Shown here: one piece after another, positions 1 through 10,961 of the stretch
Position numbering within the stretch: position 1 is the stretch's first letter
Layout of the letters: every line of letters begins with the position of its first letter
Source of the DNA: Lolium rigidum
Lineage: Eukaryota > Streptophyta > Magnoliopsida > Poales > Poaceae
Reading direction: 5' to 3'
DNA: 64,000 bases
NCBI RefSeq assembly: GCF_022539505.1
Contig: NC_061513.1
Span: 352,203,696 to 352,267,695 of the forward strand
Notes under the pieces: model-generated
Database searches by the model: none
Told to the model about the DNA's origin: nothing
The model's input: the letters and a program-made list of their open reading frames with translations, nothing else
Translations under genes and position numbers: made by a program

Positions 1-1328
1 CTGTACCTCCGATCCGGGAAATCTTCCCTTCTTTTGTTATTCCGGTTAACCCGGTGTTTCTCTTGGCGCTGCTGAGGTGGGTTTGATTGTTCCGGCTCAG
101 CTTGTACCGCTGGTTGCATTGGGTCTCCCAATGCATAGTTATCTGCCACACGTATCATCTCTGCCAGAGTTACCGGCATGTTTCGCTGTAGCTTTTGCCA
201 CAACGGCGAACCTCTGCGGCACCCATTGCAAAACCAAGCTATGGCTTGCGCTTCTATCACCCCTTCACAGGAGTTTCTCGTGGAGTTCCACCGGGCCAGG
301 TAGTCCCGGTCTGTTTCTTGCGGGCGCTGCACGCACAGAGCGAGCTGCTGAGGCCTGTTGGGCCTCCGGTATGTGCTGGTGAAATTACTCACAAAAGCTT
401 CCTCAAAGTCCAACCAACCATTTATGCTTCCTGCCGGCAAGTTGTTTAGCCAGATTCTTGCCGGTCCCACCAAGAACGATGGTACAATTCTCACGGTCCA
501 ACGCCGGTTTCCTCCTCCGGCTACGCTTCCTCCACCGCCAGCGACGTATACCGCGGTCACGTAATCCGCGAGCCAATCCTCCGGCTTTGTGGTGCCATCA
601 TACGTTTTGGTGTCACGGGGCAACTGGAAGTTGCGAACTGGTGGTTCCTCTTTCATGATCCTTGGGCCGAAGCACTTTGGACCCGGAGGACCTTCTGCCT
701 CGATTATTTCCGACAAATACACTCTATCCAGACGGTGCCTCGCATCCCGTTCCGGTAGGTGCCTTTCTCCCAAGCGTTCCCCCAACGGGTTCCGGTATGC
801 AGTGAGTCTCGTCGAATCAGCTTCATCGTAAGTTTCCGGTACCGCAGCCCTTGCCTGCCGGTACCTTGGTGGAAGTGTTTCCTCTTCGTACGCTGCCCTC
901 GCAGCTCGATAATTTTGCCCGGTTTCGTGTCTACCGGCATGATTGTTTCCGGTATAGCCTCCTCTGGCGTAGCCTCGATCTGCCCCTTGGCTTTTTCTAC
1001 CGGCATCATGTTGCCCGGCTTGTTGTTTTCCGGCAAGAACCGGATCGTACACAGTCATCTGCTGCGCATTCATCTCTTTTTCTCTTCTTCTGTCCGGATG
1101 GGGGGACGATGCCTGCCCATGGGACTTGCTTCCGGCATTCTTTGTTGAACGCGAGGATTTTGAGGCCACAGCCTTGTTCAGCCTAGCGAGCTGCTCAGCA
1201 TTTTGCTGCTCGATGGTTTCAAGCAACTCTCTTACACGCTCTTGCTGTTTTGCCAGAGCGTCTCCGGAAAGCGAATCACACAGCTCTACTGCAGCCTTAG
1301 CAGCTTTTATGGTTTTATCCGGACTCAT
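1..1328 (-). pseudogene. Gypsy Gag, C-terminal piece of interrupted element H1
   Basis: On the minus strand a frame is open from the ATG at 1328 to the window edge (about 442 codons, no stop). The first ~100 residues are charged and Gln-rich. They are followed by an Arg/Gly/Asn-rich stretch and then, at roughly 530-160, a retrotransposon Gag core with the pattern PSFLVGPARIWLNNLPAG and a later LCVQRPQETDRDYLARW. This is the capsid-like region of Ty3/Gypsy Gag, which forms the cytoplasmic particle that packages element RNA. The ATG overlaps the TGA of the frame upstream (ATGA), so this is either one broken Gag or two overlapping frames. Upstream coding continues at 1329-1501, 14059-14272 and 63791-64000 once the inserted elements A and F are removed. 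The gene runs off the window, so Pol is not visible. Confidence 0.85.
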
Positions 1329-1501
1329 CGTACTTTGGTTTCTCTACGATGCTCACGAGATGCAGAAGTACTTTTGCCGGCAAGAATTTCCTTACGCAAA
1401 TCCTGATCTAGATTGCGAGCCTTAAGCCGGTTCTCCGATATCCTAGCAGCATGAGCGCTAACAGAAGCAAAGCCATGGGCAGCGTTGTACTCACGTAGGG
1501 T
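1325..1501 (-). pseudogene. H1 Gag, second piece
   Basis: The minus-strand frame here (start LREYNAAHGFASVS) ends in TGA at 1325-1327, overlapping the ATG of the next frame by ATGA. Its 5' end is cut at 1501 by element A. The last five bases, 1497-1501 (AGGGT), are the target-site duplication repeated at 14059-14063. With one copy of the TSD removed, the frame runs straight into the piece at 14064-14272 without a stop. This shows that A jumped into a coding region and did not rearrange it. The frame break at 1325 may be a one-base indel or an assembly error. Confidence 0.8.
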
Positions 1502-1840
1502 TGATACGTCTCTGACGTATCGATAATTTCTTATGTTCCATGCCACATTATTGATGATATCTACATGTTTTATGCATACTTTATGTCATATTTATGCATT
1601 TTCCGGCACTAACCTATTAACGAGATGCCCAAGAGCCAGTTGTTGTTTTCTGCTGTTTTTGGTTTCAGAAATCCTTGTAAGGAAATATTCTCAGAATTGG
1701 ACGAAATCAACGCCCAGGGGCCTATTTTTACACGAAGCTTCCAGAAGACCGGAGGACTTTCGAAGTGGGGCCACGAGGCGCCGCCACAACAGGGCGGCGC
1801 GGCCTAGGCCTTGGCCGCGCGGCCCTGGCATGTGGGGCCC
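1502..1840 (+). repeat. Element A 5' LTR, first part
   Basis: This stretch starts with TGATACGTCTCTGACGTATC, the LTR start shared by A, B and C. It runs 339 bp to the insertion point of the solo LTR at 1841. The matching remainder is 3559-4814. Confidence 0.85.
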
Positions 1841-3553
1841 TGATACGTCTCCGACGTATCGATAATTTCTTATGTTCCATGCTACTTTATTGATGATACC
1901 TACATGTTTTATACACATTATATGTCATATTTATGCGTTTTCCGGAACTAACCTATTGACGAGATGCCGAAGTGCCGATTCGTTGTTTTCTGCTGTTTTT
2001 GGTTTCGAAATCCTAGTAAGGAAATATTCTCGGAATTGGACGAAATCAACGCCCAGCATCTTAGAATCTCCGGGAGCTTCCGGAACACCCGAGAGCCGCC
2101 AGAGAGGGGCCACAGGGGGCCCACACATGGTGGCGGCGCGGCCCAGGAGGGGGGCGCGCCGCCCTAGTGTCTGGTGGCCCCAGACCCCCTCCGAGGCTGC
2201 CCTTCCGCCTACTTAAAGCCTCCATCGCGAAAACCCTATTACGTTCGACGAAACCAGAGAAAACCTTCCAGAGCCGCCGCCATCGCGAAGCCAAGATCTG
2301 GGGGACAGGAGTCTCTGTTCCGGCACGCCGCCGGGACGGGGAAGTGCCCCCGGAAGGCTCCTCCATCGACACCTCCGCCACCTTCATCAACGCTGATGTC
2401 TCCCATGAGGAGGGAGTAGTTCTCCATCGAGGCTCGGGGCTGTACCGGTAGCTATGTGGTTAATCTCTCTCCTATGTACTTCAATACAATAATCTCATGA
2501 GCTGCCTTACGTGATTGAGATTCATATGATGATGCTTGTAATCTAGATGTCATTATGCTAGTCAAGTGGATTTTACTTATGTGATCTCCGGAGACTCCTT
2601 GTCCCACGTGTGTAAAGGTGACAGTGTGTGCACCGTGTGGGTCTCTTAGGCTATATTTCACAGAATACTTATTCACCGTTATGAATGGCATAGTGAAGTG
2701 CTTATTTATATCTCTTTATGATTGCAATGTGTTTTGTATCACAATTTATCCGTGTGCTACTCTAGTGATGTTATTAAAGTAGTCTATTCCTCCCGCACGG
2801 TGTAATGGTGACGAGTGTGTGCATCGTGTAGTACTTGGCGTAGGCTATGATTGTGATCTCTTGTAGATTATGAAGTTAACTATTGCTATGATAGTATTGA
2901 TGTGATCTATTCCTCCTTTCGTAGTGTGAAGGTGACAGTGTGCATGCTATGTTAGTACTTGGTTTGGTTATGTTGATCTATTATGCACTCTAAGGCTATT
3001 TAAATATGAACATTGAATATTGTGGAGCTTGTTAACTCCGGCATTGAGGGTTCGTGTAATCCTACACAGTTAGTGGTGTTCATCATCCAACAAGAGGGTG
3101 TAGAGTCTAGCATGTATCTATTTATTCTGTTATGTGATCAATGTTGAGAGTGTCCACTAGTGAAAGTATGATCCCTAGGCCTTGTTCCTAAATACTGCTA
3201 TCGCTGCTTGTTTACTGTTTTACTGCATCTTTACTTCCTGCAATATTACTACCATCAATCGCACGCCAGCAAGCACTTTTCTGGCGCCGTTACTACTGCT
3301 CGTATTCATTCATACCACTTGTATTTCACTATCTCTTCGTCGAACTAGTGCACCTATTAGGTGTGTTGGGGACACAAGAGACTTCTTGCTTTGTGGTTGC
3401 AGGGTTGCATGAGAGGGATATCTTTGACCTCTTCCTCCCTGAGTTCGATAAACCTTGGGTGATCCACTTAAGGGAAACTTACTGCTGTTCTACAAACCTC
3501 TGCTCTTGGAGGCCCAACACTGTCTACAAGAATAGAAGCACTCGTAGACATCA
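1841..3553 (+). mobile_element. Solo LTR nested in the 5' LTR of A
   Basis: This is a complete 1713-bp LTR from TGATACGTCTCCGACGTATC to CGTAGACATCA, colinear with the 3' LTR of element C (about 1717 bp once D is removed). It has no internal region. The flanks are GGCCC (1836-1840) and AGCCC (3554-3558), a 4-of-5 match expected of an old TSD. It shares its first ~300 bp with the LTR of A but then differs, so A and this family have LTRs with a common start and different 3' parts. It presumably arose by LTR-LTR recombination. Confidence 0.85.
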
Positions 3554-3558
3554 AGCCC

Positions 3559-4814
3559 TCGTGTGGCCCCCTGACCTGCCCTTCCGCCTACATATAGTCT
3601 TCGTCGCGAAACCCCCAGTACCGAGAGCCACGATACGGAAAACCTTCCAGAGACGCCGCCGCCGCCAATCCCATCTCGGGGGATTCAGGAGATCGCCTCC
3701 GGCACCCTGCCGGAGAGGGGAATCATCTCCCGGAGGACTCTTCACCGCCATGGTCGCCTCCGGAGTGATGAGTGAGTAGTTCACCCCTGGACTATGGGTC
3801 CATAGCAGTAGCTAGATGGTCGTCTTCTCCTTATGTGCTTCATTGTTGGATCTTGTGAGCTGCCTAACATGATCAAGATCATCTATCTGTAATGCTATAT
3901 GTTGTGTTTGTCGGGATCCGATGGATAGAGAATATTATATTATGTTGATTATCAATCTATTACCTATCTGTTGTTTATTGATCTTGCATGCTCTCCGTTA
4001 TTAGTAGAGGCTCTGGCCAAGTTTTTACTCTTAACTCCAAGAGGGAGTATTTATGCTCGATAGTGGGTTCATGCCTCCATTAAATCTGGGACAGTGACAG
4101 AAAGTTCTAAGGTTGTGAATGTGTTGTTGCCACTAGGGATAAAACATTGATGCTATGTCCGAGGATGTAGTTATCGATTACATTACGCACCATACTTAAT
4201 GCAATTGTCTGTTGTTTGCAACTTAATACTGGAAGGGGTTCGGATGATAACCTGAAGGTGGACTTTTTAGGCATAGATGCATGCTTGGATAGCGGTCTAT
4301 GTACTTTGTCGTAATGCCCAATTAAATCTCACTATACTCATCATATCATGTATGTGCATGGTCATGTCCTCTCTATTTGTCAATTGCCCGACTGTAATTT
4401 GTTCACCCAACATGCTATTTATCTTATGGGAGAGACACCTCTAGTGAACTGTGGACCCCAGTCCATTCTTTTACACTGAATACAATCCACTGCAATACTT
4501 GTTCTACTGTTTTCTGCAAACAATCATCATCCACACTATACATCTAATCCTTTGTTACAGCAATCCGGTGAGATTGAGAACCTCACTGTTTCGTTGGGGC
4601 AAAGTACTTTGGTTGTGTTGTGCAGGTTCCACGTTGGCGCCAGAATCCCTGGTGTTGCGCCGCACTACATCCCGCCGCCATCAACCTTCGACGTGCCTCT
4701 TGACTCCTACTGGTTCGATAAACCTTGGTTTCTTACTGAGGGAAAACTTACTGCTGTGCACATCACACCTTCCTCTTGGGGTTCCCAACGGACGTGTCAA
4801 TTATACACGCATCA
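3559..4814 (+). repeat. Element A 5' LTR, second part
   Basis: The LTR of A continues after the solo LTR and its TSD, ending at TACACGCATCA. Its last ~748 bp (from 4067) match the 3' LTR remnant at 13309-14058 almost base for base, which ties the two as one element's pair. Confidence 0.85.
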
Positions 4815-4825
4815 AGACTGTTTTC

Positions 4826-4843
4826 TGGCGCCGTTGCCGGGGA
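4826..4843 (+). other. Primer-binding site of A (tRNA-Asp type)
   Basis: TGGCGCCGTTGCCGGGGA lies 11 bases inside the 5' LTR. It is the complement of the 3' end of plant tRNA-Asp including CCA, and is the standard minus-strand primer site of Sabrina/WHAM-type elements. The identical site recurs at 15193, 27757 and 52689, and reversed at 11870-11887. Confidence 0.85.
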
Positions 4844-5114
4844 GATCAAGACACGCTGCAAAGGGAGTCTCCACAATCCAATCTCTTTACTTTGTTTTTG
4901 TCTTGCTTTATTTTATTTACTTTCTTGTTTGCTGCACTATATCAAAACACAAAAAAATAGTTGCTAGTTTTACTTTATTTACTGTCTTGTTCTCTATCAA
5001 AAACACAAAAAAAATAGTTACTTGCATTTACTTTATTTAGTTTGCTTTATTTACTACTGTTAAAATGAATACTCCTGAGAACACTAAGTTGTGTGATTTC
5101 ACTAGTTAGGATTA

Positions 5115-5876
5115 ATGGAAAACAACAAAAATATGAGAGATCTCTATGAACTTTATCTTGAATTAGGACATGATGTGTTTGAAGAGAGAATTAAAAAACC
5201 CATGGAACTTTATATGCATGCTAATGGGAATGTTATTAATATGAATGCTTTGAACACCATTGTTGCTAATGCTATGGAAAATTCTAAGCTTGGGGAGGTC
5301 GGTTTTGATAAAAATGATCTCTTTAGCCCTCCGGGTATTGAGGAGAAAGTTTATGTTGATTATGATATGCCTCCCATATATGATGATTATAATGATAGTG
5401 GTCTTTTGGTGCCGCCTACTATGGAGAGTAAATTTTATTTTGATTATACTATGCCTCTTACACTTGATGAGAATATTAATGATAGCTACTTTGTTGAATT
5501 TGCTCCCACTACAATTAATAAGAATGACTATGCTTATGTTGGGAGTAGTAATTATTTTATGCATGACACTCATGATAAGAATGCTTTATGTGATAGTTAT
5601 ATTGTTGAGTTTGCTCATGATGCCACTGAAAGTTATTATGAGAGAGGAAAATATGGTTGTAGAAGTTTTCATGTTACTAAAACACCTCTCTATATGCTGA
5701 AATTTTTGAAGTTACACTTGTTTTATCCTTCGATGCTTGTTGCATCATGCTTCATGAATTTGTTTATTTACAAGATTCCTATGCAAAGGAAGTGGGTTAG
5801 ACTTAAATGTGTTTTGAATTTGCTTCTTGATGCTCTCTTTTGCTTCAACTCTTATTTCTTGCAAGTGCATCATTAA
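5115..5876 (+). CDS. Gag-like protein of A with the Gag core deleted in frame
   Basis: A 253-aa frame starting MENNKNMRDLYELYLEL. Residues 1-100 resemble the N-terminus of B's Gag (10915-11736): both have the pattern KxPMExxxHAxxNVIxMNA and the SKLGE block. The ~170-residue Gag core present in B is absent. After a Tyr/Asp-rich linker, residues ~165-253 match a second conserved block found in B at 10150-10566, with ATESYYERGK, two hydrophobic stretches and a C-terminal FLNLLLDA-like/LHH end. The result is an in-frame internal deletion derivative fusing Gag head to tail block. The function of the tail is unknown to me; the hydrophobic stretches suggest membrane contact. No Pol follows. Confidence 0.7.
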   Translation: MENNKNMRDLYELYLELGHDVFEERIKKPMELYMHANGNVINMNALNTIVANAMENSKLGEVGFDKNDLFSPPGIEEKVYVDYDMPPIYDDYNDSGLLVPPTMESKFYFDYTMPLTLDENINDSYFVEFAPTTINKNDYAYVGSSNYFMHDTHDKNALCDSYIVEFAHDATESYYERGKYGCRSFHVTKTPLYMLKFLKLHLFYPSMLVASCFMNLFIYKIPMQRKWVRLKCVLNLLLDALFCFNSYFLQVHH

Positions 5877-7512
5877 AACTGCTGAGCCCATCTTAATGGC
5901 TATAAAGAAAGCACTTCTTGGGAGATAACCCATGTGATTATTTTACTACAGTAACTTTTTTTTATATTTGTGTCTTGGAAGTTGTTTACTACTGTAGCAA
6001 CCACTCCTTATCTTAGTTTTGTGCATTGTTGTGCCAAGTAAAGTCTTTGATAGTAAGGTTCATACTAGATTTGGATTACTGCGCAGAAACAGATTTCTTT
6101 GCTGTCACGAATCTGGGCCTAATTCTCTGTAGGTAAATCAGAAAATTATGCCAATTTACGTGAGTGATCCTCAGATATGTACGCAACTTTCATTAAATTT
6201 GAGCATTTTCATCTGAGCAAGTCTGGTGCCTCGATAAAATTCGTCTTTACGAACTGTTCTGTTTTGACAGATTCTGCCTTTTATTTCGCATTGCCTGTTT
6301 TGCTATGCTTGATGGATTTTTCTATTCCATTGACTTTCAGTAGCTTTGTGCAATGTCCAGAAGTGTTAATAATGATTATGTCACCTCTGAACATGTAAAT
6401 TTTAATTGAGCACTAACCCTCTAATGAGTTGTTTTGAGTTTGGTGTGGAGGAAGTTTTCAAGGATCAAGAGAGGGAGATGATACAATATGCTCAAGGAGA
6501 GTGAAAGCTCTAAGCTTGGGGATGCCACGGTGGTTCACCCCTGCATATTTTAAGAAGACTCAAGCGTCTGAGCTTGGGGATGCCCAAGGCATCCCCTTCT
6601 TCATCGACAACATTATCGGGTTCCCCCCTGAAACTATATTTTTATTCCATCACATCTTATGTGCTTTGCTTGGAGCGTCGGTTTGTTTTTGTTTTTGTTT
6701 ATGTTTGAATAAAATGGATCCTAGCATTCATTGTGTGGGAGAGAGACACGCTCCGCTGTTGCATATGGACAAATATGTCCTTAGGTTTTACTCATAGTAT
6801 TCATGGCGAAGGTTGAATCTTCTTCGTTAAATTGTTATATGGTTGGAATCGGGAAATGCTACATGTAGTAATTCTAAAATGTCTTGAATAATTTGATACT
6901 TGGCAATTGTTGTGATCATGTTTAAGCTCTTGCATTATATACTTTGCACCTATTAATGAAGAAATACATAGAGCTTGCTAAAATTTGGTTTGCATAATTG
7001 GTCTCTCTAAAGTCTAGATAATTTCTACTATTGAGTTTTGAACAACAAGTAAGACGGTGTAGAGTCTTATAATGTTTATAATATGTCTTTTATGTGAGTT
7101 TTGCTGCACCGGTTCATCCTTGTGTTTGTTTCAAATAACCTTGCTAGCCTAAACCTTGTATCGAGAGGGAATACTTCTCATGCATCCAAAATCCTTGAGC
7201 CAACCACTATGCCACTTGTGTCCACCATACCTACCTACTACATGGTATTTCTCCGCCATTCCAAAGTAAATTGCTTGAGTGCTACCTTTAAAATTTCCAT
7301 TCTTTACCTTTGCAATATATAGCTCATGGGACAAATAGCTTAAAAACTATTGTGGTATTGAATATGTACTTATGCACTTTATCTCTTATTAAGTTGTTTG
7401 TTGTGCGATAACCATGTTCTTGGGGACGCCATCAACTACTCTTTGTTGAATATCATGTGAGTTGCTATGCATGTCCGTCTTGTCTGAAGTAAGGGAGATT
7501 TACCACTCAATT
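5877..7512 (+). other. Noncoding 3' internal region of A
   Basis: No convincing coding here. It is colinear with 16068-17480 of C and with the reverse complement of 8540-10149 of B, so it is a conserved module of this family. Two polypurine-tract-like copies (AAGCTTGGGGATGC-type) occur at 6512-6525 and about 6571-6583. The second forms the perfect hairpin GGGGATGCC-CAA-GGCATCCCC. The segment stops abruptly at 7512 at a deletion junction with element B. Confidence 0.75.
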
Positions 7513-7573
7513 AAGTATCATCAATAATGTGGCATGGAACATAAGAAATTATCGATACGTCGGAGACGTATCA
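7513..7573 (-). repeat. Element B 3' LTR stub
   Basis: Only the first 61 bp of the LTR (TGATACGTCTCCGACGTATC read leftwards from 7573) remain. The same bases recur at 13248-13308 in B's full LTR. The truncation point at 7513 is the deletion junction with A. Confidence 0.85.
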
Positions 7574-7587
7574 GCATCCCCAAGCTT
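7574..7587 (-). other. Polypurine tract of B
   Basis: On the minus strand AAGCTTGGGGATGC directly precedes the 3' LTR start. This is the usual plus-strand primer position; the same motif precedes C's 3' LTR at 18516-18529. Confidence 0.8.
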
Positions 7588-10149
7588 AGTTCGTGCTCGT
7601 CCCGAGCAGGTAAACGATAACAAAGATAATTTCTGGAGTGACATGCCATCATAACCTTGATCATACTATTGTAAGCATATGTAATGAATGCAACGATCAA
7701 AACAATGGTAATGACATGAGTAAACAACTGAATCATAAAGCAAAGACTTTTCATGAATAGTACTTCAAGACAAGCATCAATAAGTCTTGCATAAGAGTTA
7801 ACTCATAAAGCAATAAATCAAAGTAAAGGTATTGAAGCAACACAAAGGAAGATTAAGTTTTAGCGGTTTCTTTCAACTTATAACATGTATATCTCATGGA
7901 TAATTGTCAACATAGAGTAATATAACAAATGCAATATGAAAGTATGTAAGAATCAATGCACAGTTCACACAAGTGTTTGCTTCTAGAGATGGAGAGAAAT
8001 AGGTGAACTGACTCAACATAAAAGTAGAAGAATGGTCCTTCAAAGAGGAAAGCATCGATTGCTATATTTGTGCTAGAGCTTTGGTTTTGAAAACATGAAA
8101 CAATTTTGTCAACGGTAGTAATAAAGCATATGCATCATGTAAATTATATCTTACAAGTTGCAAGCCTCATGCATAGTATACTAATAGTGCCCGCACCTTG
8201 TCCTAATTAGCTTGGAGTACCAGGATTATCATCGCAATACACATGTTTTAACCAAGTGTCACAAAGGGGTACCTCTATGCCGCTTCGTACAAAGGTCTAA
8301 GGAGAAAGTTCGCATTGGATTTCTCGCTTTTGATTATTCTCAACTTAGACATCCATACCGGGACAACATAGACAACAGATAATGGACTCCTCTTGAATGC
8401 ATAAGCATGTAGCAACAATTAATTTTCTCATATGAGATTGAGGATATATGTCCAAAACTGAAACTTCCACCATGATTCATGGCTTTAGTTAGCGGCCCAA
8501 TGTTCTTCTCTAACAATATGCATGCTCTAACCATTAAATGAGTGGTAAATCTCCCTTACTTCAGACAAGACGGACATGCATAGCAACTCACATGATATTC
8601 AACAAAGAGTAGTTGATGGCGTCCCCAGGAACATGGTTATCGCACAACAAGCAACTTAATAAGAGATAAAGTGCATAAGTACATATTCAATACCACAATA
8701 AATTTTTAAGGCTATTTTGTCCCATGAGCTATATATTGAAAAGGCGAATGATGGAAATTTTAAAGGTAGCACTCAAGCAATTTACTTTGGAATGGCGGAG
8801 AAATACCATGTAGTAGGTAGATATGGTGGACACAAATGGCATAGTGGTTGGCTCAAGGATTTTGGATGCATGAGAAGTATTCCCTCTCGATACAAGGTTT
8901 AGGCTAGCAAGGTTTATTTGAAACAAACACAAGGATGAACCGGTGCAGCAAAACTCACATAAAATACATATTGTAAACATTATAAGACTCTACACCGTCT
9001 TCCTTGTTGTTCAAACTCTTTACTAGAAATTATCTAGACCTTAGAGAGACCAATTATGCAAAACAAATTTTAGCAAGCTCTATGTATTTCTTCATTAATG
9101 GGTGCAAAGTATATGATGCAAGAGCTTAATCATGAGCACAACAATTGCCAAGTATCAAATTATTCAATACATTTTACAAATTACTACATGTAGCATTTCC
9201 CGTTTCCAACCATATAACAATTAACGAAGCAGTTTCAACCTTCGTCATGAACATTAAAAGCTAAGAACACATGTGTTCATATGAACTAGCGGAGCGTGTC
9301 TCTCTCCCACACAAGCATTTATTTATACAAAAACAAAAACAAACAGACGCTCCAAGTAAAGTACATAAGATGTGACCGAATAAAAATATAGTTTCAAGGG
9401 AGGAACCTGATAAATTTGTCGATGAAGAAGGGGATGCCTTGGGCATCCCCAAGCTTAGATTTTTGAGTCTTCTTATAATATCCAGGAATGAACCATGGGG
9501 GCATCCCCAAGCTTAGACTTTTCACTCTTCTTGATCATAGTATATCATCCTCCTCTCTTGACCCTTGAAAACTTTCTCCACACCAAACTCGAAACAACGC
9601 ATTAGAGGGTTAGTGCATAATAAAAAATTCACATGTTAAGAGGTAACACAATCATTCTTAACACTTCTGGACATTGCACAAAGCTACTGGACGCTAATGG
9701 AACAAAGAAATCCATCCAACACAGCGAAAGAGGCAATGCGAAATAAAAGGCAGAATCTGTCAAAACAGAACAATCCGTAAAGACGAATTTTAAAATGACA
9801 CCAGACTTGCTCAGATGAAAATGCCCAAATTGAATGAAAGTTGCGTACATATCTGAGGATCACTCACGTAAATTGGCATAATTTTCTGAGTTACCTACAG
9901 AGAATTAGGCCCAGATTCGTGACAGCAAGAAATCTGTTTCTATGCAGTAATCCAAATCTAGTATGAACCTTACTATCAAAGACTTTACTTGGCACAACAA
10001 TGCAACAAAACTAAGATAAGGAGAGGTTGCTACAGTAGTAACAACTTCCAAGACACAAATACAAAATAAAAGTACTGTAGCAAAATAAACACATGGGTTA
10101 TCTCCCAAGAAGTTCTTTCTTTATAGCCATTAAGATGGGCTCAACAGTT
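7588..10149 (-). other. Noncoding 3' internal region of B
   Basis: About 2.5 kb without supportable coding, colinear (reversed) with the 3' internal modules of A and C. Two additional polypurine-tract-like motifs are at 9443-9456 (with the GGGGATGCC/GGCATCCCC hairpin) and 9501-9514. It holds the part that A lost in the deletion (8540 down to 7588). Confidence 0.7.
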
Positions 10150-10566
10150 TTAATGATGCAATCGCAAGAAATAAGAGTTGAGGCAAAAGGGAGCATCAAG
10201 AAGCAAATTCAAAAAAAATTTAAACCTAAAATGCTTCCTATGAAAAGGAATCTTGTACACAAATGAATTCATGAAGAACAAAGTGACAAGCATAAAAGGA
10301 TAAAACACGAGTAACTTCAAGATTCTCAACATAAAGAGGGGAAACTTAATATTATTAAGATGCATATACCCATGTTTCCCTCTCTCATAATAACTTTCAG
10401 TAGCATCATTGATGAAATCCACAATATACCCATCACTTAAAACATTCTTATCATGGTTCATATGCATAGAAGTATCATTAATTTTGGCATAAGAAGAATT
10501 TTTCTCATTAATATTAATTGGAGCATGATTATTATCAAGAATTTGAACATGGTAAACAAGTTGCAT
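10150..10566 (-). CDS. Conserved C-terminal block of the B protein
   Basis: A 138-aa frame with ATESYYERGKHGYMHL followed by two hydrophobic stretches (FMLRILKLLVFYPFMLV and a later FFLNLLLDAPF) and a C-terminal LHH. It aligns with residues ~165-253 of the A protein (5115-5876). Conservation between two diverged elements suggests a functional part of the element's protein, but I do not recognise the family. It probably was the tail of the Gag polyprotein starting at 11736, now separated by frame breaks near 10950 and 10630. Confidence 0.55.
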   Translation of the reverse strand: MQLVYHVQILDNNHAPININEKNSSYAKINDTSMHMNHDKNVLSDGYIVDFINDATESYYERGKHGYMHLNNIKFPLFMLRILKLLVFYPFMLVTLFFMNSFVYKIPFHRKHFRFKFFLNLLLDAPFCLNSYFLRLHH

Positions 10567-10631
10567 ATTAAGGGGATTGTTTTTGGCAATCCAATCATAA
10601 CTATGAAAAGTTTCATAAGGATAGTTATAAC

Positions 10632-10961
10632 CTATATCATAGCATTCTTAGGAGTTTGAGCATGCTTATTGCAATTATTAACAACAATTTCATCCTTCAT
10701 GCAAGCCTCTTTAAAAGGTTCATGATACTTATCAAAATTCTTTTTAGGCAATTCAAAATGAGAATCAAAGGCTTTATAAAGATTTGCAGCAACTTGTGAG
10801 TCAAGACCATAAGTAGCACTCATATCTCGAAATTTATCAGTATCCATAAAAGCTTCAATGCATTCATAATCATAATTTATACCTGACTCTTCACCTTTGT
10901 TGTTCTCCCATCCTTTAACGATTCTCTTCAATCCGATCAAGAAGATCCCACCTAGCTTCAA
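10632..10961 (-). pseudogene. Middle piece of the B Gag polyprotein
   Basis: This frame overlaps the end of the Gag frame in another phase and continues its sense: after the Gag's RWDLLDRIEENR the natural continuation KGWENNKGEESG lies in this frame, implying a frameshift near 10925-10950. It is an acidic, Lys-rich linker without a recognised domain and ends in a stop at 10632, upstream of the block at 10566. Confidence 0.55.

Noticed and set aside
5260..5700. 146-aa hydrophobic frame overlapping the A protein
   Set aside because: It is the +1 shadow of the real frame; its Met/Leu richness comes from the Asp/Tyr codons of the true frame.
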